Shown here piece by piece: positions 13,201 to 24,493 of a DNA stretch of 64,000 nucleotides (positions within the stretch are counted from its first letter, which is position 1; each line of letters begins with the position of its first letter). Under the pieces are notes generated by a model. The model ran no database searches. It saw only the letters and a list, made by a program, of their open reading frames with translations, and was not told the origin of the DNA. Where the stretch lies: positions 34,695,806 to 34,759,805 of the forward strand of contig ML677343.1 of NCBI GenBank assembly GCA_007922305.1, read 5' to 3'. The position numbers and the translations under genes are program-made. This DNA is from Dermatemys mawii. Its lineage: Eukaryota; Chordata; Testudines; Dermatemydidae.

Positions 13201-13609
13201 GTCCATGAAGCTGTGTGGATTTAGGTGGTGAAAAAATCCTAGTTTGGCAATATTAAGATGAAGGCAATAAATGTCTGCAGAGAGAAAGAGAGGGAAGATT
13301 CACGTAGGCAGATGGCAAGTTCTAGTTAGTTCACCATAGCTGTATGTATAAGAATGAGTGAATAGAGAATAAAATGAGTAGCCCAGTCTCAGAGACTTGG
13401 AACCCTACCTACATATTTTCCCCTGGTTAAAGAAATAGCAAATGAAACAAATCTACCTGTCTTCTTCATTAACCCAGTTTCCATTCCAGGAGAGGTGAGG
13501 TGGCTGGAGACTTCTGATTCTTTTACTTTGCCACATGTTTAATGATCCCCCCACCACCACCTTTATCTCTCTTTCCCTCATTTTATTCTCTATATTTAAG
13601 GGACTTCGT
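10283..13609. other. No gene recognised
   Basis: About 3.3 kb without a recognisable exon, RNA gene or clear transposon. A weak fragment near 12265-12310 resembles the L3-like relics seen elsewhere but is too short to call. A (TGC)5 run lies at about 13157-13172. Confidence 0.45.
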
Positions 13610-14095
13610 TTTTTGTTTTTACTGATTTTTAATCAAAAAATTCCCAGTTTTACAATAACTATTGTTTGGTTTTTACCTATTTTCTGCTGATTTTTGGGCC
13701 ACTCAAATGTATGAAAATACTAATTATGTTAAGAAAATCCAATATACTGCATTAGGTAAATGTGTTTATGTTAATAATAAATTAGTCTAAGTGTAAATGC
13801 AAGGCTGTCTGTTAAAGTAAGGCAATGTAATTGAAGATACACGTGTGTACTGTTAATGTACAATTCATAAAATAAATCACAGCATTTAACTGCTTTTACT
13901 TTCAGTAGTCTTGCTTTTCTCTATTTGTTGCTTTTTTTCTGCCCTTATGTCCCCAATTTTAACCCCCATATTTAGCCAGAAAACTGTGAAGTTAATTTTT
14001 TGCATCAACCTTTCACGCATTTTAAAATTTATTCAATAAGCACTTATAAATTCCCCCAAAATTTTAAACAAGATAAAAACCGAAAATGAGGGGCG
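13610..14095. repeat. Unnamed AT-rich dispersed repeat, copy 2
   Basis: Second copy of the family at 3655-4576. It has 'attagtctaagtgtaaatgc', 'aaggctgtct', 'taaagtaaggcaatgta', and the closing 'cacttataaattccccc ... ataaaaaccgaaaatg'. This copy lacks the poly-A run and the 62-bp arm. No coding potential. Confidence 0.5.
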
Positions 14096-14433
14096 GTATC
14101 AGCATTGAATACATTGACAGGCAAAGACCATAGAAAGACTTCCCCTAACTCTCCCTTGTGGGGTGATGGAGGGATGACTGTTAGCAGGGACACAGTCAGA
14201 ACATCCATCCTTCTCATTAGCTCCAAGCAAATCCCCATCTTGCTGAGATGAATACACTGGGCTAATGCAAAGGGTCAGATCAGAAGTGTGGCATAGGCAC
14301 TTCATCACATCTCTGATTGCAGCATTGCGTCTCACACTGAAAAGTGTGATGAAATTTCTTAGTCCTTAGTATATAAGATTGGTGGTGGCAGAGGAAGGAA
14401 AGGTCACTTACAGCTCACCCCAAGACGTACAAC

Positions 14434-14694
14434 CAGAGATGTCCTTGGGTAGAGCGAGTAGGGGTGACTGCTTCAGGCCCTCTACCTTGGGGTGCCCCGC
14501 AGGCCGGTGTGATTGGCCGGCATGGTTGGTTCCGGAAGAGATAAATCCGTCACTTCCGCCCTGGCTCCCCGCTCCAGGTCCCACGCTTTGAGGGGCCCCG
14601 TGGGCTGGCGTGATTGGCTGGTGTGGTTGGTTCCGGAAGAGATGAATCTGTCACTTCTGCCCCAGGCTCTGAACTCTCCCTAGGGATGGCCCTG
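14434..14694. mobile_element. hAT-type MITE with internal tandem duplication
   Basis: It starts 'cagagatgtcc' and ends 'ggatggccctg', weak inverted ends. Flanking 8-mers 'cgtacaac' (14426-14433) and 'catacaac' (14695-14702) match at 7 of 8 positions. The interior holds two direct copies of a roughly 100-bp GC-rich unit. Each contains 'gtgattggc', 'tggttggttccggaagagat', 'aat' and 'gtcacttc'. GC content is well above the flanks. Confidence 0.7.
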
Positions 14695-16020
14695 CATACA
14701 ACAGATTAGTCTGTATATGTCCATTTTATGCACACAAGTTCCAGTGTATGTGGGACTGGCAGAATTGCCAACATCAAGTGTTCAAAAATAGTGTTAGATC
14801 CCTCTCTCACACACACACACACAGAAATCATAAGCTTGACATAAAAAGAAATTAAATCTTGTATCCTTTGTATTTGCCTTCTGGTTTCTGAGTTTTTATT
14901 ACACCCATTTTCAAACTTTTCTGCGCAACTGTGCATTCTAGAAACTTCCTTTTCTGTTTTTAACCAAAGTTAAGATTCTGACATTTTCACATGACTCCAG
15001 GAGCCAGGACTTTAAGAAAATCACCAAATATCACAAAACTTGCAATAAGACATTGAGAGTTGGTAACTCTGAATTTGGGCATCCTGGTGAAGAGCCCATG
15101 TTTGAAACTCAGGCCAAAGAACTCAAATTGGCTGGTAATCCTAGTTTGCGAAAGAGTAAGTCAATTCTTTAAAGCCAAGTGTTTACTGCCAATTGATGTT
15201 TTTGTTACAGACTCTTTTGAATTTGCTTTTAGACTTAAATTGGCCACATGGTCACAGCCTAGGGGGAAATTTTGGATAACTTTTCAAAGCAGTTAACGTA
15301 GACATTTTCCAACTATTTAAAGGGAACAACAAATGAATAAATAATTATGCTATGTTTTAAACTCAGATACTTTAACTGAAAAATATTTTAGTTTAAAAAG
15401 ATATAAGTTGTCCCACGATCCATTCTGCATGTCTTCACTGGAGCTGGCAGTTTGGAAAGTGAGTTATGAACCTGGGAAAGGTGCCACATAGCATTCTGTA
15501 CCTTTTGAATGTTGTTTATCTACATATCCGTTGCTGTGATGACCTGCAACATAATAAATATAGCTGTAACAGACTGTGATTAGTGTGCATTAAAAAACAC
15601 TACAGTACACATTAAAAATATATTTAAAATCTTATGATACAACACTAAAGTTAACTAAGTAATATATTTATGTGGCATCTTTTATTTCTGAAGAATCCCA
15701 AAGACTTGGCCAGATCCTTGAGTAGTATAAATTGGTATAACTCCATTCACTTCAAAGGAGCTACACTGATTTACACCAGATGAGACCTTGACCTATATGT
15801 GCAAAGAATGATATAAATCTGTAGTGACTTGAGGCTAGTCTGTAGAAGGATCTTACAAGTAAAAGAAAAATCCTAGATGACCAAGTATATCTATTTCTCT
15901 AGCGCCTGTATTAATTCAGAATCTCAGGAAAATAATATTGAGGTCCCAAAAAATGTAAATATGGAAAATATATCAAACTCTTCATAAATACATATTTATT
16001 TAATAGTCTGGTACAGCTAC
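14695..16020. other. Mostly unrecognised sequence, one old repeat relic
   Basis: No gene seen. At about 15706-15795 the text 'agatccttgagtagtataaattggtataactcc' with 'gatttacaccagatgag' resembles an old L3/CR1-like amniote repeat whose copies carry 'gatttacaccagctgaggatctgg'. The rest is AT-rich and unrecognised. Confidence 0.4.
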
Positions 16021-16184
16021 AAAAGCCTCACAAGCAGAGATGTGAGAATAATGGATTTTTCAGGTAAAACCAAAACCAATTTTAAAATAATCCAGCAAAC
16101 AAAGTAACAAAAAACAATTGAGTCAAACAAAATATTTTGTTTCAGGTATGAGCATTTTTAACTTTACAGAATGTTTGTAAATGT

Positions 16185-16718
16185 TCCTTCCTTAGAGGTT
16201 TTTAAGGTCAGGTTTGACAAAGCCCTGGCTGGAATGATTTAGTTGGGGATTGGTCCTGCTTTGAGCAGGGGGTTGTACTAAATGACCTCCTGAGGTCCCT
16301 TCCAACCCAGGGGTGTAGCCAGGTTTCACCAGATGGGGGAGCGACCATGAAAAAAAAAGGCACCACCTTCAAAAAGAAAGGCACCACCAAAAAACAAGGT
16401 GCAACTTCCACTTGGCGTAGCTGCCGCCGAAACACTGCCCCCTGGAGAAACCGGTGAAGCAGGTATGTCCGCCGAAACGCCGCCAAAAGAAGTGGAGCCC
16501 TTTCGGCAGCATTTCGGTGGACAGACAAGCTTCATTTCCTCCAACGGCGGTGTTTCGGTGGCGGTTCCACGACTCACCCAGCCACCCAGTCACTGCTCCA
16601 GCCACCCAGTGAGTAAGCGCCACTTTTGGCAATCTGGCCTCACAGGAAGCAGCTGCTCTCCCAGATCCTCCCTAGTTATGCTACTGTTCCAACACTGATA
16701 TTCTGTGATTCTATGAAA
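16185..16718 (+). mobile_element. CR1 LINE 3' tail, split by a MITE
   Basis: 'tccttagaggtttttaaggtc', 'aaagccctggctggaatgat', 'gggattggtcctgctttgag', and 'tgaggtcccttccaac' are the 3' end of the CR1 type also present at 39833-40137 and 56155-56829. After the MITE the tail resumes with 'actgatattctgtgattcta'. No coding sequence is left. The flanks (16020-16180 and 16700-16925) are rich in self-complementary 'gaaaa...ttttg' words and may be an AT-rich palindromic repeat into which the CR1 landed. Confidence 0.85.
16308..16686. mobile_element. hAT-type MITE inserted in a CR1 tail
   Basis: Begins 'caggggtgtagccag' and ends 'ctagttatgctactg', a weak inverted pair. It is flanked by 'ttccaacc' (16300-16307) and 'ttccaaca' (16687-16694), 7 of 8 alike. 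Other CR1 tails in this window read straight through 'ttccaaccctgatattct', which proves the empty site. Near the left end are three direct units of about 20 bp based on 'aaaggcaccacc'. It contains short ORFs on both strands that are unlikely to be genes. Confidence 0.8.
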
Positions 16719-17545
16719 GGAAATTTTTAAATGAAAAGTCATTTTGTATCAAAACATTCTGTTCTGAAAATGTCTGAACTAAAGGTTTCAGTAATTTGGG
16801 ATTTTGTGTGTGTGTGTGTTTGGTTGGTTGGTTTTTTGACCGAAACATTTGCAAAATGTTTGTGTTGCCAAATCTGTGTTTTATGCCAACCAAAGTTTTG
16901 GTTGAAAAATTTAGCCCAGCTCTACTAACATGTAAACAATATACATTTTACAGCCTTACATACAAAGGTCTAATAACATTATGCTGAGACAGATGGTAGC
17001 AGAGTCAGACTGACATCCTGTCCTTGATTTACTATGTTGGATCATTTTGTATCATCATGTGTTAGTGCCAAGTTATCACCCTTGCCTATGAATGTCCTGT
17101 CTTCTGTCAATTTATGTCACACCTTGCACATTATTGCTGTGTTGATTTTTTTGTTTAATGCTATAACAGACTGGTCTCCTTTACCTTTAGATATTAATGG
17201 TCACAGTGAGACTGCTGGGCCTTTCAATTACTGTGCAGTGAATCCCTTAATCTCTTTAAGTAGCTATATTTTTCTCATCTCCTCATGGTCATTACCGTGC
17301 ATAACATCTATATCCTAATCCTAATCTGGGGTTGACAGGTAAATAGTGAATGTTGTACTTTTATTTTATATGATTCTGCTGTGCAACCCCACAAGAAGCC
17401 ACAAAAAAAGAGGGCACTGCTCTGGTCAGTGATTTCAGTCATGCTCATTTTTAAGACCTAAGTGTGTTCTCTGGCAGTGAGAAATCAGGCAGGTCATGGT
17501 GATGAGCAAAATATACAAGAAATGGTATTGTACTGGCAACGGGCA
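16719..17545. other. No gene recognised
   Basis: A TG microsatellite lies at about 16805-16820. The rest shows no recognisable exon or transposon, apart from possible palindromic AT-rich repeat sequence up to about 16925. Confidence 0.4.
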
Positions 17546-17550
17546 TTATT

Positions 17551-17725
17551 CAGTTCTCTGCTCTGCTACAGACTTCTTGTGTGGCCTTGGGTGAATCACT
17601 TATTCTCTATGTGCCTCAGTCCTCATCTGTAAAATGGAAATAATTGTACAGCCCTACCTCACAGGGATGGTAGGAGGATAAATACATTAAACATTATGAG
17701 GTTCTCAGATACTATGGCAATGGTG
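17551..17725 (+). repeat. MIR-type SINE (core and tail)
   Basis: The words 'ctctgctacagacttct', 'tgtggccttgggtgaatcac', 'ctctatgtgcctcagt', 'cctcatctgtaaaatgg', and 'ctacctcacaggg' follow in the order of a MIR/CORE-SINE. The tRNA-related head is poorly preserved. It is an ancient relic and the clearest MIR in the window. Confidence 0.8.
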
Positions 17726-18190
17726 AGTCACATAAGTACCTTAGACTAGACTAGGGATGGGATTAAGTACATGATTAACTGTTTTGCTCAACTGGGATGT
17801 AGCAGGGCCCCTTTGCTCCAGTCTCTGTTGTGTTCACAAACCACTCACAGACCTTAGCAATCATTGGTGTAGTTTATTTACGGCATGCTCTCCCACCACC
17901 TTCTCACCATATACAGTTTGGGTTTTCAGCCTTAAGGACTTCTCAACTTCTGCACCCAGGAGGGAAGAGCTACCAATCTCCTTCCACTCTCTGGCTCCCC
18001 CCACTGGCTGCCTTCCTCTGGACCTGAATGTAGCCCCAGGCTATTTAGGCTGGCAGCAGTTTCCCATTTGCCAATCTGGTGCAGGTTTCTCTAGCCAGCT
18101 CAAATTTACCTCCCTTAATTGGAGCTGGGGTGACGGAGGGCTGGGTCAGGAGTTCCTGCCTAGCACCCTGTAACATGAGGACATAGTATT
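17726..18190. other. No gene recognised
   Basis: An open frame of 129 codons at 17784-18173 (+) has no domain I recognise, no splice context that convinces me and a low-complexity composition. I do not call it a gene. Confidence 0.4.
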
Positions 18191-18192
18191 TT

Positions 18193-18895
18193 AGAACCAT
18201 AGAGATATAAGGATAAAAAGGACCTTGAGAAGTCATCTAGTCCAGCCCCTTTCACTGAGACAGGACCATCCCTGACAGTTATTTAGCTAGCCTGTTCTTA
18301 AAAACCTCCAATACTAGGGATTCTACAGCCCCCTTGAAAGGCTGTTTCAGATCTTAACTACCCATACAGTTAGAAAGTTTTTCCTAATATTAAGAGTAGA
18401 TCTTCCTTACTGCACATTAAGCCCATTACTGCTTGTCCTACCTTCAGTGGACATGGAGAAAAATTGATCACAGTCCATTTTAGCATCCTCTTTTAACAAA
18501 AATAAACATTCCCCTCCCACCCAGCTTCATTTCCCAAGACTAAATATGCCCTTTTTTTTAACTTTTCCTCATAGATCAAATTTTCTAAACCTTTTGTCAT
18601 TTTTGATGCTTTCCTTTGGAATCTCTCCAGTTTGTCCACATGTTTCCTCAAGTGTGACACCCAGAACTGGACACAGTATTCCAGCTGTGGCCTCACCAGT
18701 GCTAAATAGAGAGGGACAGTTCTCATGAGTCTTACACGTGACACTCATGTTAATATATCACATAATATTAGCCTTTTTTGCAAATGCATCACATTGTTGA
18801 CTCATTCAATTTGTGATCCACTGTAACCCCCAGATCTTCATGTAGTGTGTAGGTGACAGTCTTTTTCCAATGAGCTCCTTCAACATTTGGCCTGG
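18193..18895 (-). mobile_element. CR1 LINE fragment, antisense (older subfamily)
   Basis: Read on the minus strand it ends with the CR1 tail (here complemented as 'gtcatctagtccagcccctt'). Upstream it encodes the C-terminal end of ORF2, best seen at 18493-18744 (-), with a peptide containing '[13 protein letters not shown]', 'VDKLERFQRKA' and 'GLENLIYEEKL'. This 'RPxLEYCVQ' region follows the reverse transcriptase domain in CR1 ORF2. Frameshifts and stops make it non-functional. It is 5' truncated, as most CR1 copies are. Confidence 0.85.
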
Positions 18896-21800
18896 TACCT
18901 ACAGATCTGATCTACAGGTATATAAGAGCACAAGAAGAAGAAAATTAGGTAGATGAGGCTACCCAATTTAGAATGACTGCACCAGAATCCTAACAAGATC
19001 ATTTCACTTTCAAGAAAAAAATACTTTTTTCATGCATTTTATTGATTTTCAATATTGTACAAACCAAAGCCGTGTAAAGCAATAATACAGAAAAAGATAC
19101 AGCCATTGGAAAAACAATTACAGATCAAGTGCCTGGTTCCTTTAATCAAACTGTACAACCAACCTGCTCTCACTAGTCTAAAGAATATAAATTATACAGA
19201 CTAATGAGATAGAAACTGGGATGTAAAAATTACTATTTAGATGTCCTGATTTAATGTTGTGTTGTAGTAACTTTCCTCCTGGAGATTCTGATATTCTCCA
19301 TTTATTTCTCCTAAGTAATCACTATCTGAGTACCTTTACCAATGTGTCCTTCTCTCATATTTCCGACATCACAATATTGTCATGGAGCAGTGGATGACAC
19401 AATCCATATGATACCTGTCAGGTTCCCATGTCTACTGGAGAGTAGAGTGTGACATTTTACAGAAGGCTTGATTAAGTATAGCAGTATCTTGCTCTATGTT
19501 GCACTGTAGAGCTGGCACAGAAGATGTATATATTTCCCACTTTTCAGTGAAGATTTAATCCCAGGATATAATAATGAGGCTTCACTGGCCGAGCAAAAGA
19601 AGGCCCTGTACTTAAACTCAGTGACATGTCTGTGTGTCATAGTGGGACAAGGGCCTAGCGGAGTGCAAAGCTCATCTTACATAAGCAATGAAATGTGCGA
19701 GTCTCTAGTATTACTAAGAAGTCATTATTTTTACCAAGTATACTATTGTACATTTACTATTACATTATGAATTGTCATAAATAAACTCTGGTTATCAAAA
19801 TAAATTAACAAAGTGAATTTTGTGATGCACTATTCGGCCTTTTTTATATTATGTTTCTCTGCATACTTGCTAATCTGATAAATATAATAATTCACAATAG
19901 TCTCCTCATCACTAGTGTGAATTACTGAGGTAGACTATAAAAATACAAGATTCAACAATCAGAGGCTTCTGAATGTTGAAACCAAGTCACCAAAGATCTG
20001 TTTGAATGAAAGGTACCTGTACTGGCTTGGAAAAGCTTGAAATAGCGTCCAGTTGAATCAGTGTCAGACGGTGACTGTCATCAAGCTCATAGGAATCACC
20101 ATTCATAAGCATAAGGAATTATGCTAGTTTAACATACAGAGTTTGCGGTTTGCATTCTTGCCAGTCACATCTTCTTCAATTTCGTAAGGTTCACATAATG
20201 AACTACATTAAACTGGTGATTAAAAACAACCAGAGCCAGCAAATGTTAAGTTAAAATAGAGGCTTTGTCTTTTCCCTGCCCCATGAACCTATCTATATAT
20301 TCAAGGTATGTCAAATTCACCCAGTGTTTTGAAGACCTCTCTAATACCTATGCACAATGGGTAATAGTATCATTGTGACGGAGTTGGTAGTCAGAGGACT
20401 CTCCCTCCCTCCAGTGGCCACTCTTCTGCACTGAGAAATGATGGCTCCATTGGTGAGCTGCACATTTGGAGACATTCTGTGTGTTTAAAGGTGTGGGTAT
20501 CAGGCACCTATGCCATTAAATACTAAACTCTAACAATACTGGTTGTGTTCTTTCCTCTTATTTGAAGTTATTTTATATAGTCAAACAAGTGTAATCTAGG
20601 AACATTCCTGCCCTGAGAACATTTGTTTTAAACATACATGCCATTTCAGAAAAGTGGAGAAGGGCAATAACATTTGATTGCATATTTTTCCTCAGCTTGT
20701 AGTGCTCTTGCTAGACTAGTTTATTAGTTGCCTTGCAGTTAGACAACACTGTAATCCAGGTTTGTAGCATGGGTGTTCCATCGGATTTCCAGCATGGATG
20801 TTTTCTAACCTGTCAATCAGCCATTGGTGGTGAAGAGATGAGGTCTAAATACAGCCAGCTGGCTTGCTGCGTTTCCCACATGCGCACACACATGCACCCC
20901 TAGGCCATTCTTGATGGCATCTGCACCCTCCAATGCCTCCACGGTTATTTCCAACAAAAAGGAAAACACAGATTAAAACTTCCACCATCTCCCTCTTTTG
21001 AAACAAAAGCATAATGAAAGGGTTGGCATGCCCCCAGAGTCCTCTGTGATTAGTTGTAATTCTTGGTGGGGTGTGACGTGCTCATCCTCCTGAATTAGTG
21101 CAGGGCACAAGGAATTTAGCACGGTGCTAATTGTAATCAGATGAAAACAAGCATCCTCAGTATGTGGGCATGCAGCAAGACAAAACAGATGCCTAAGCTT
21201 TCCAGAGTAATGCTCCACAATATGAACTGCCAGACAGCCCTATGCACAAAGACAGCTGGGAGTGGGTTTTCTGCATGTCATTCTCCAATGGGCAGAGCAG
21301 ACATGGGAGAGACACAGAAGCATATCTGGGCAACCATGTACGTTTCTTTCCTCTTTCTCTCTTTCCTCTAGTAGTCAGAGGATGTCTGTGGTCCATTTTC
21401 TCTCTGTGCTACAATATCCAGGTCTTCATTTTATTTTCAGTTACAAATGGTTAGACATTGCTATATGACTGAATTTAACTAAGTAAGACTCTGTGGTGAA
21501 ATCAGAAGTCAGGGCACCAGAGAGGGAGAACCCCCTTCTCATGAAGATGCTCTTCAGCAGCTACAGTGGCAGTGAGGATTCAGACCCAAGGCTCCCTACT
21601 ACAGCAAGCCTGAGGCAAGAGGCAGACTCAAGCAACTCCTTATTTCCCGGGTCAAACAATGATGGAGAAGAGGAGGATCAGCTGTAAACCCCCCCCCATC
21701 TCCTCCCCCAGACACACAAACAATTCTGACACCCTTGTCCCTTCCCCCTACAACCACCCTTGCTAGAAAGAGAGAATGATGCAGCGGCAGTCAGGTCTGC

Positions 21801-22229
21801 CTGTGGAAGGCTGCTGGAGACAAGTATAGACCCCAGAAAGAGCCAGCCCTACTACTCCTTCCTTCCCTCCCTCCCTCCCGGCAACAGGGAGAGCAGAGGC
21901 CATTCCCTATGCTCTTTGTCCTTTCACTGAATCGTGCTGCTGGCAGGGCCACTGCTCAGTCACCCCTTGGATCTGCTGTGGGAGGCAAGAGGAATGAATG
22001 TTGCCATACAAGGGATGGTTACAATGTCAAGGGGTACGCTGTGCCCCCAGCCCAGCCGCCTCCCCGTACAGTGAGTCTTTCTGAGGACAAGATGTCTGAA
22101 TTAACAGAAGAGTAGTATTGAGAGTGTTGGCCCCTTCAGGAGGCAGATGGACTGTTGATGCTGGAAAGTTCCACGGCAGTTCGGAGTGACAGTTGGCGAG
22201 AGCGGGAAAGAGCAGAGTGCAATCAAGAC
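18896..22229. other. No gene recognised
   Basis: About 3.3 kb with no clear gene. At 19020-19810 AT-rich sequence starts with 'cattttattgatttt', which on the minus strand would be an AATAAA-like signal. It could be a 3' UTR-like or retroposed fragment on the minus strand, but I see no open frame to support that. A (CTTC/CCCT) tract lies at about 21857-21882. Confidence 0.35.
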
Positions 22230-22860
22230 TCGTGTCTCAACGCCAGGCCTGAGGAAAAGGGGGATTTACTCCCCATAATCCTCTGGAGACGAGGGGAACA
22301 GAATTTACCCCGTAGTCTCACTGCCCTTCCCCCGCCACAGATATGGGGGGAAGGGATTATAATACTTTATAATCTGTCAGAGACATGGGGGTGATTCACC
22401 CCTGTTCCATGCCAGAGATGGAGGAAGTTGCCAGAGCCAAGGGGGGATTGACCTCCCATAGTCTGCCAGAAACATGGAGGAACAGCCCACTCAGTAATCT
22501 GTCAGAAATGGGGATGATTTACTCCTCCCTTCAATCTAATCTGCCGGGGTGTGTGATGATTTATTCTTCTCTCAATAATCTGACAGGGATAATATGATTA
22601 TGCCCTCCCCCCCGTCTCCAATAATATTCTGGATACTGAGGGGATTTAACCCCAAGTTATCTGCCATACACAGAGGAATCAGTCCTCTTCCCAGTAATAT
22701 GCCCCCAAAGGGACAGATTTAGTCTTCACTCGCCCTAGCTCCCTACAGAAAATCTGCCAGATATGGGGGGGGGGGTTAGTCTTTTCCCAGTTGATAGGTA
22801 CTGATTTACCCCTCACACCATGGGGTCTGCTAGAGCTGGCAAGTTAACCCTCTTTTGTAG
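22230..22860. repeat. Degenerate minisatellite, unit about 45-60 bp
   Basis: The text cycles through 'taatctgccagagatgggg' like words followed by 'gatttactccccc' like words at least nine times. Examples are 'tataatctgtcagagacatg', 'tagtctgccagaaacatgg', 'taatctgtcagaaatgggg', 'taatctgccggggtg', 'taatctgacaggg', 'ttatctgccatacac' and 'aatctgccagatatgg'. Units differ in length and sequence, so this is an old array. Short ORFs in it are by-products. Confidence 0.75.
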
Positions 22861-23214
22861 CATACTACAAAGGGGCAATTTCACACCATCACAAACTATT
22901 TAAGATTGTGGAGACATTTGGAACTGTTTATCCTCTCTCCTTGAAAAGAGATTTATCCCTGGAGAGGAACATCTTGAGGGAAAGGGAACACGTAGGGGAC
23001 AATGAAATTTCTGAGTAATGACTATGAGAAAGTCCCAGAAAAGGCAACAATGGAGGAGAACAAACACAGTGATTCAGTGTGTCCAGGACACAAAGCCCTT
23101 GGAAGAAGGTATTTCTTAAGTTAATATTCAGGGATTAACGTTAGAGAGTCAGAAATTTGGGAAAATGCATTTTTTCTAAATGGGTTATTTAAAGATATTA
23201 ATAAGAGCTATGAG
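22861..23214. other. Nothing recognised
   Basis: Purine-rich unique-looking sequence with no coding or repeat signal I can name. Confidence 0.4.
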
Positions 23215-23345
23215 TATTAAATTTTATTGTAGCAGTGCTTAAAGATTCTGAACAGGAATTAGGGCCCCATTGTACTAGGAGCTGTACAAACAAGTAACAA
23301 AACAAATCCCTGCCCCAGAGAGCTAAGATGTAAACAGTGTGTAGC
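23215..23345 (-). repeat. Ancient LINE-derived relic (L3/CR1-like)
   Basis: 'gcccc attgtactaggagctg tacaaac', 'caaatccctgccccagagag' and 'ctaagatgtaaac' match an old amniote family whose copies read 'ccccattgtgctaggcgctgtacaaacac ... ccctgccccaaagagctt'. The same family in the opposite sense is seen at 7135-7235. Confidence 0.6.
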
Positions 23346-24352
23346 AGTGGTGAGGCAGTGAAAAGGCTGGAAGGACAAGAAACTCCAGAGAGGTAGAGTA
23401 GCAAATTAAATTTGGAAAAGGGATTTAGGAGAGATCACAAGAGTAATGATTTTGTTAGAGTGAGTGAAAGGAATTAAGATTCCACCAACCATTTTGCAAG
23501 TACTAGTATATCCCAGCCCCATAACCCTGATGATCACTCTGTACCTGTCATTTCCAAGCTAGCTATGGCCCACAGAGAACCACACTATTCACTTCTCACT
23601 ACCATATCTGTGCTCCATAACCTTGACCTGCAACCTGGTAATCTACTCCTCTCTCTGACTGCCACATCAGAGCTCTGAAACCCTGACCTATAGACTGGTG
23701 CCATTTTCTTTCTACCTCATATCTTTTTATAAATCTGGCCTGCATATTAGCACAATGTTACTTTCTACTTTTTCATTTATATTTGAATGCACATATCCAG
23801 GAAGTTGTTGAGTCCTGGAAACTTCTCTGTTTTCTGACTGAAGAAATGTAGGATGGCATTGATAGAGATTGCTTTCTCCATGCACTGCCCTGACAATGTT
23901 CTTCATCATTTTACTGGGGGAAACACAAATAATGTATTAAATCTGGTCTTGTTGGCCAGTTCAGGTCTTGGACCATCTGTTGCAACAATGATACTAGTCA
24001 TGCCAGTCATTTTGTTGAGTTAATGATGCGGACACCTGAGTACCACTAACAATTTGAACTATGAATTAATCATATTCTGTATTTTTAAAAATATTGGTGT
24101 TGAAAGAAGATAATCTGGCAGAAATTCTGCTTCTATTTTCATCACTCCAGGTGGGGGCTCTTTGTGCAAGTTTACTTGTTCTTGTGTGTACGCGGTTGGG
24201 TGCCTCATCTGTGAGGCAAGGACTTAAGGATCATGGTCTTTCCTGCTGTGGGATTTGTGGCATTTACCCACCATGTTGGCTCACCTTGTTTTTCTTGTTA
24301 TAATTATCCTCACATTATTATTTAGAAACTCCATCATGGATATACATGGCAT
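23346..24352. other. Nothing recognised
   Basis: No exon or repeat that I can support. Confidence 0.4.
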
Positions 24353-24360
24353 TTTGCGAG

Positions 24361-24493
24361 CGGGGCCGGCTCCAGCACTCTGTAAGGTCATCCAGGCATT
24401 CTCTTTTTTTTTTTTTTCTTTTTTGTTCTGGCAGTGCTCCTCCAGCCGCCCTTTTTTTGGCTTGAGGCGGCAAAAAAGTTAGAGCCAGCCCTG
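24361..24493. mobile_element. Short hAT-type MITE
   Basis: Ends 'cggggccggctcc' and 'agagccagccctg' are inverted repeats with a few mismatches. They share the 'cagggc.gg' terminus with the element at 9907-10122. Flanking 8-mers 'tttgcgag' (24353-24360) and 'tttgcaaa' (24494-24501) match at 6 of 8 positions. The centre is a long T-rich tract. It is non-coding. Confidence 0.7.

Noticed and set aside
17784..18173. 129-codon open frame on the plus strand
   Set aside because: No domain, signal or splice context recognised. Chance frames of this length are expected in 64 kb.
22230..22860. Regularly spaced repeats, considered as a CRISPR-like array
   Set aside because: Units are diverged and of uneven length with no distinct unique spacers, and the genome is clearly eukaryotic.
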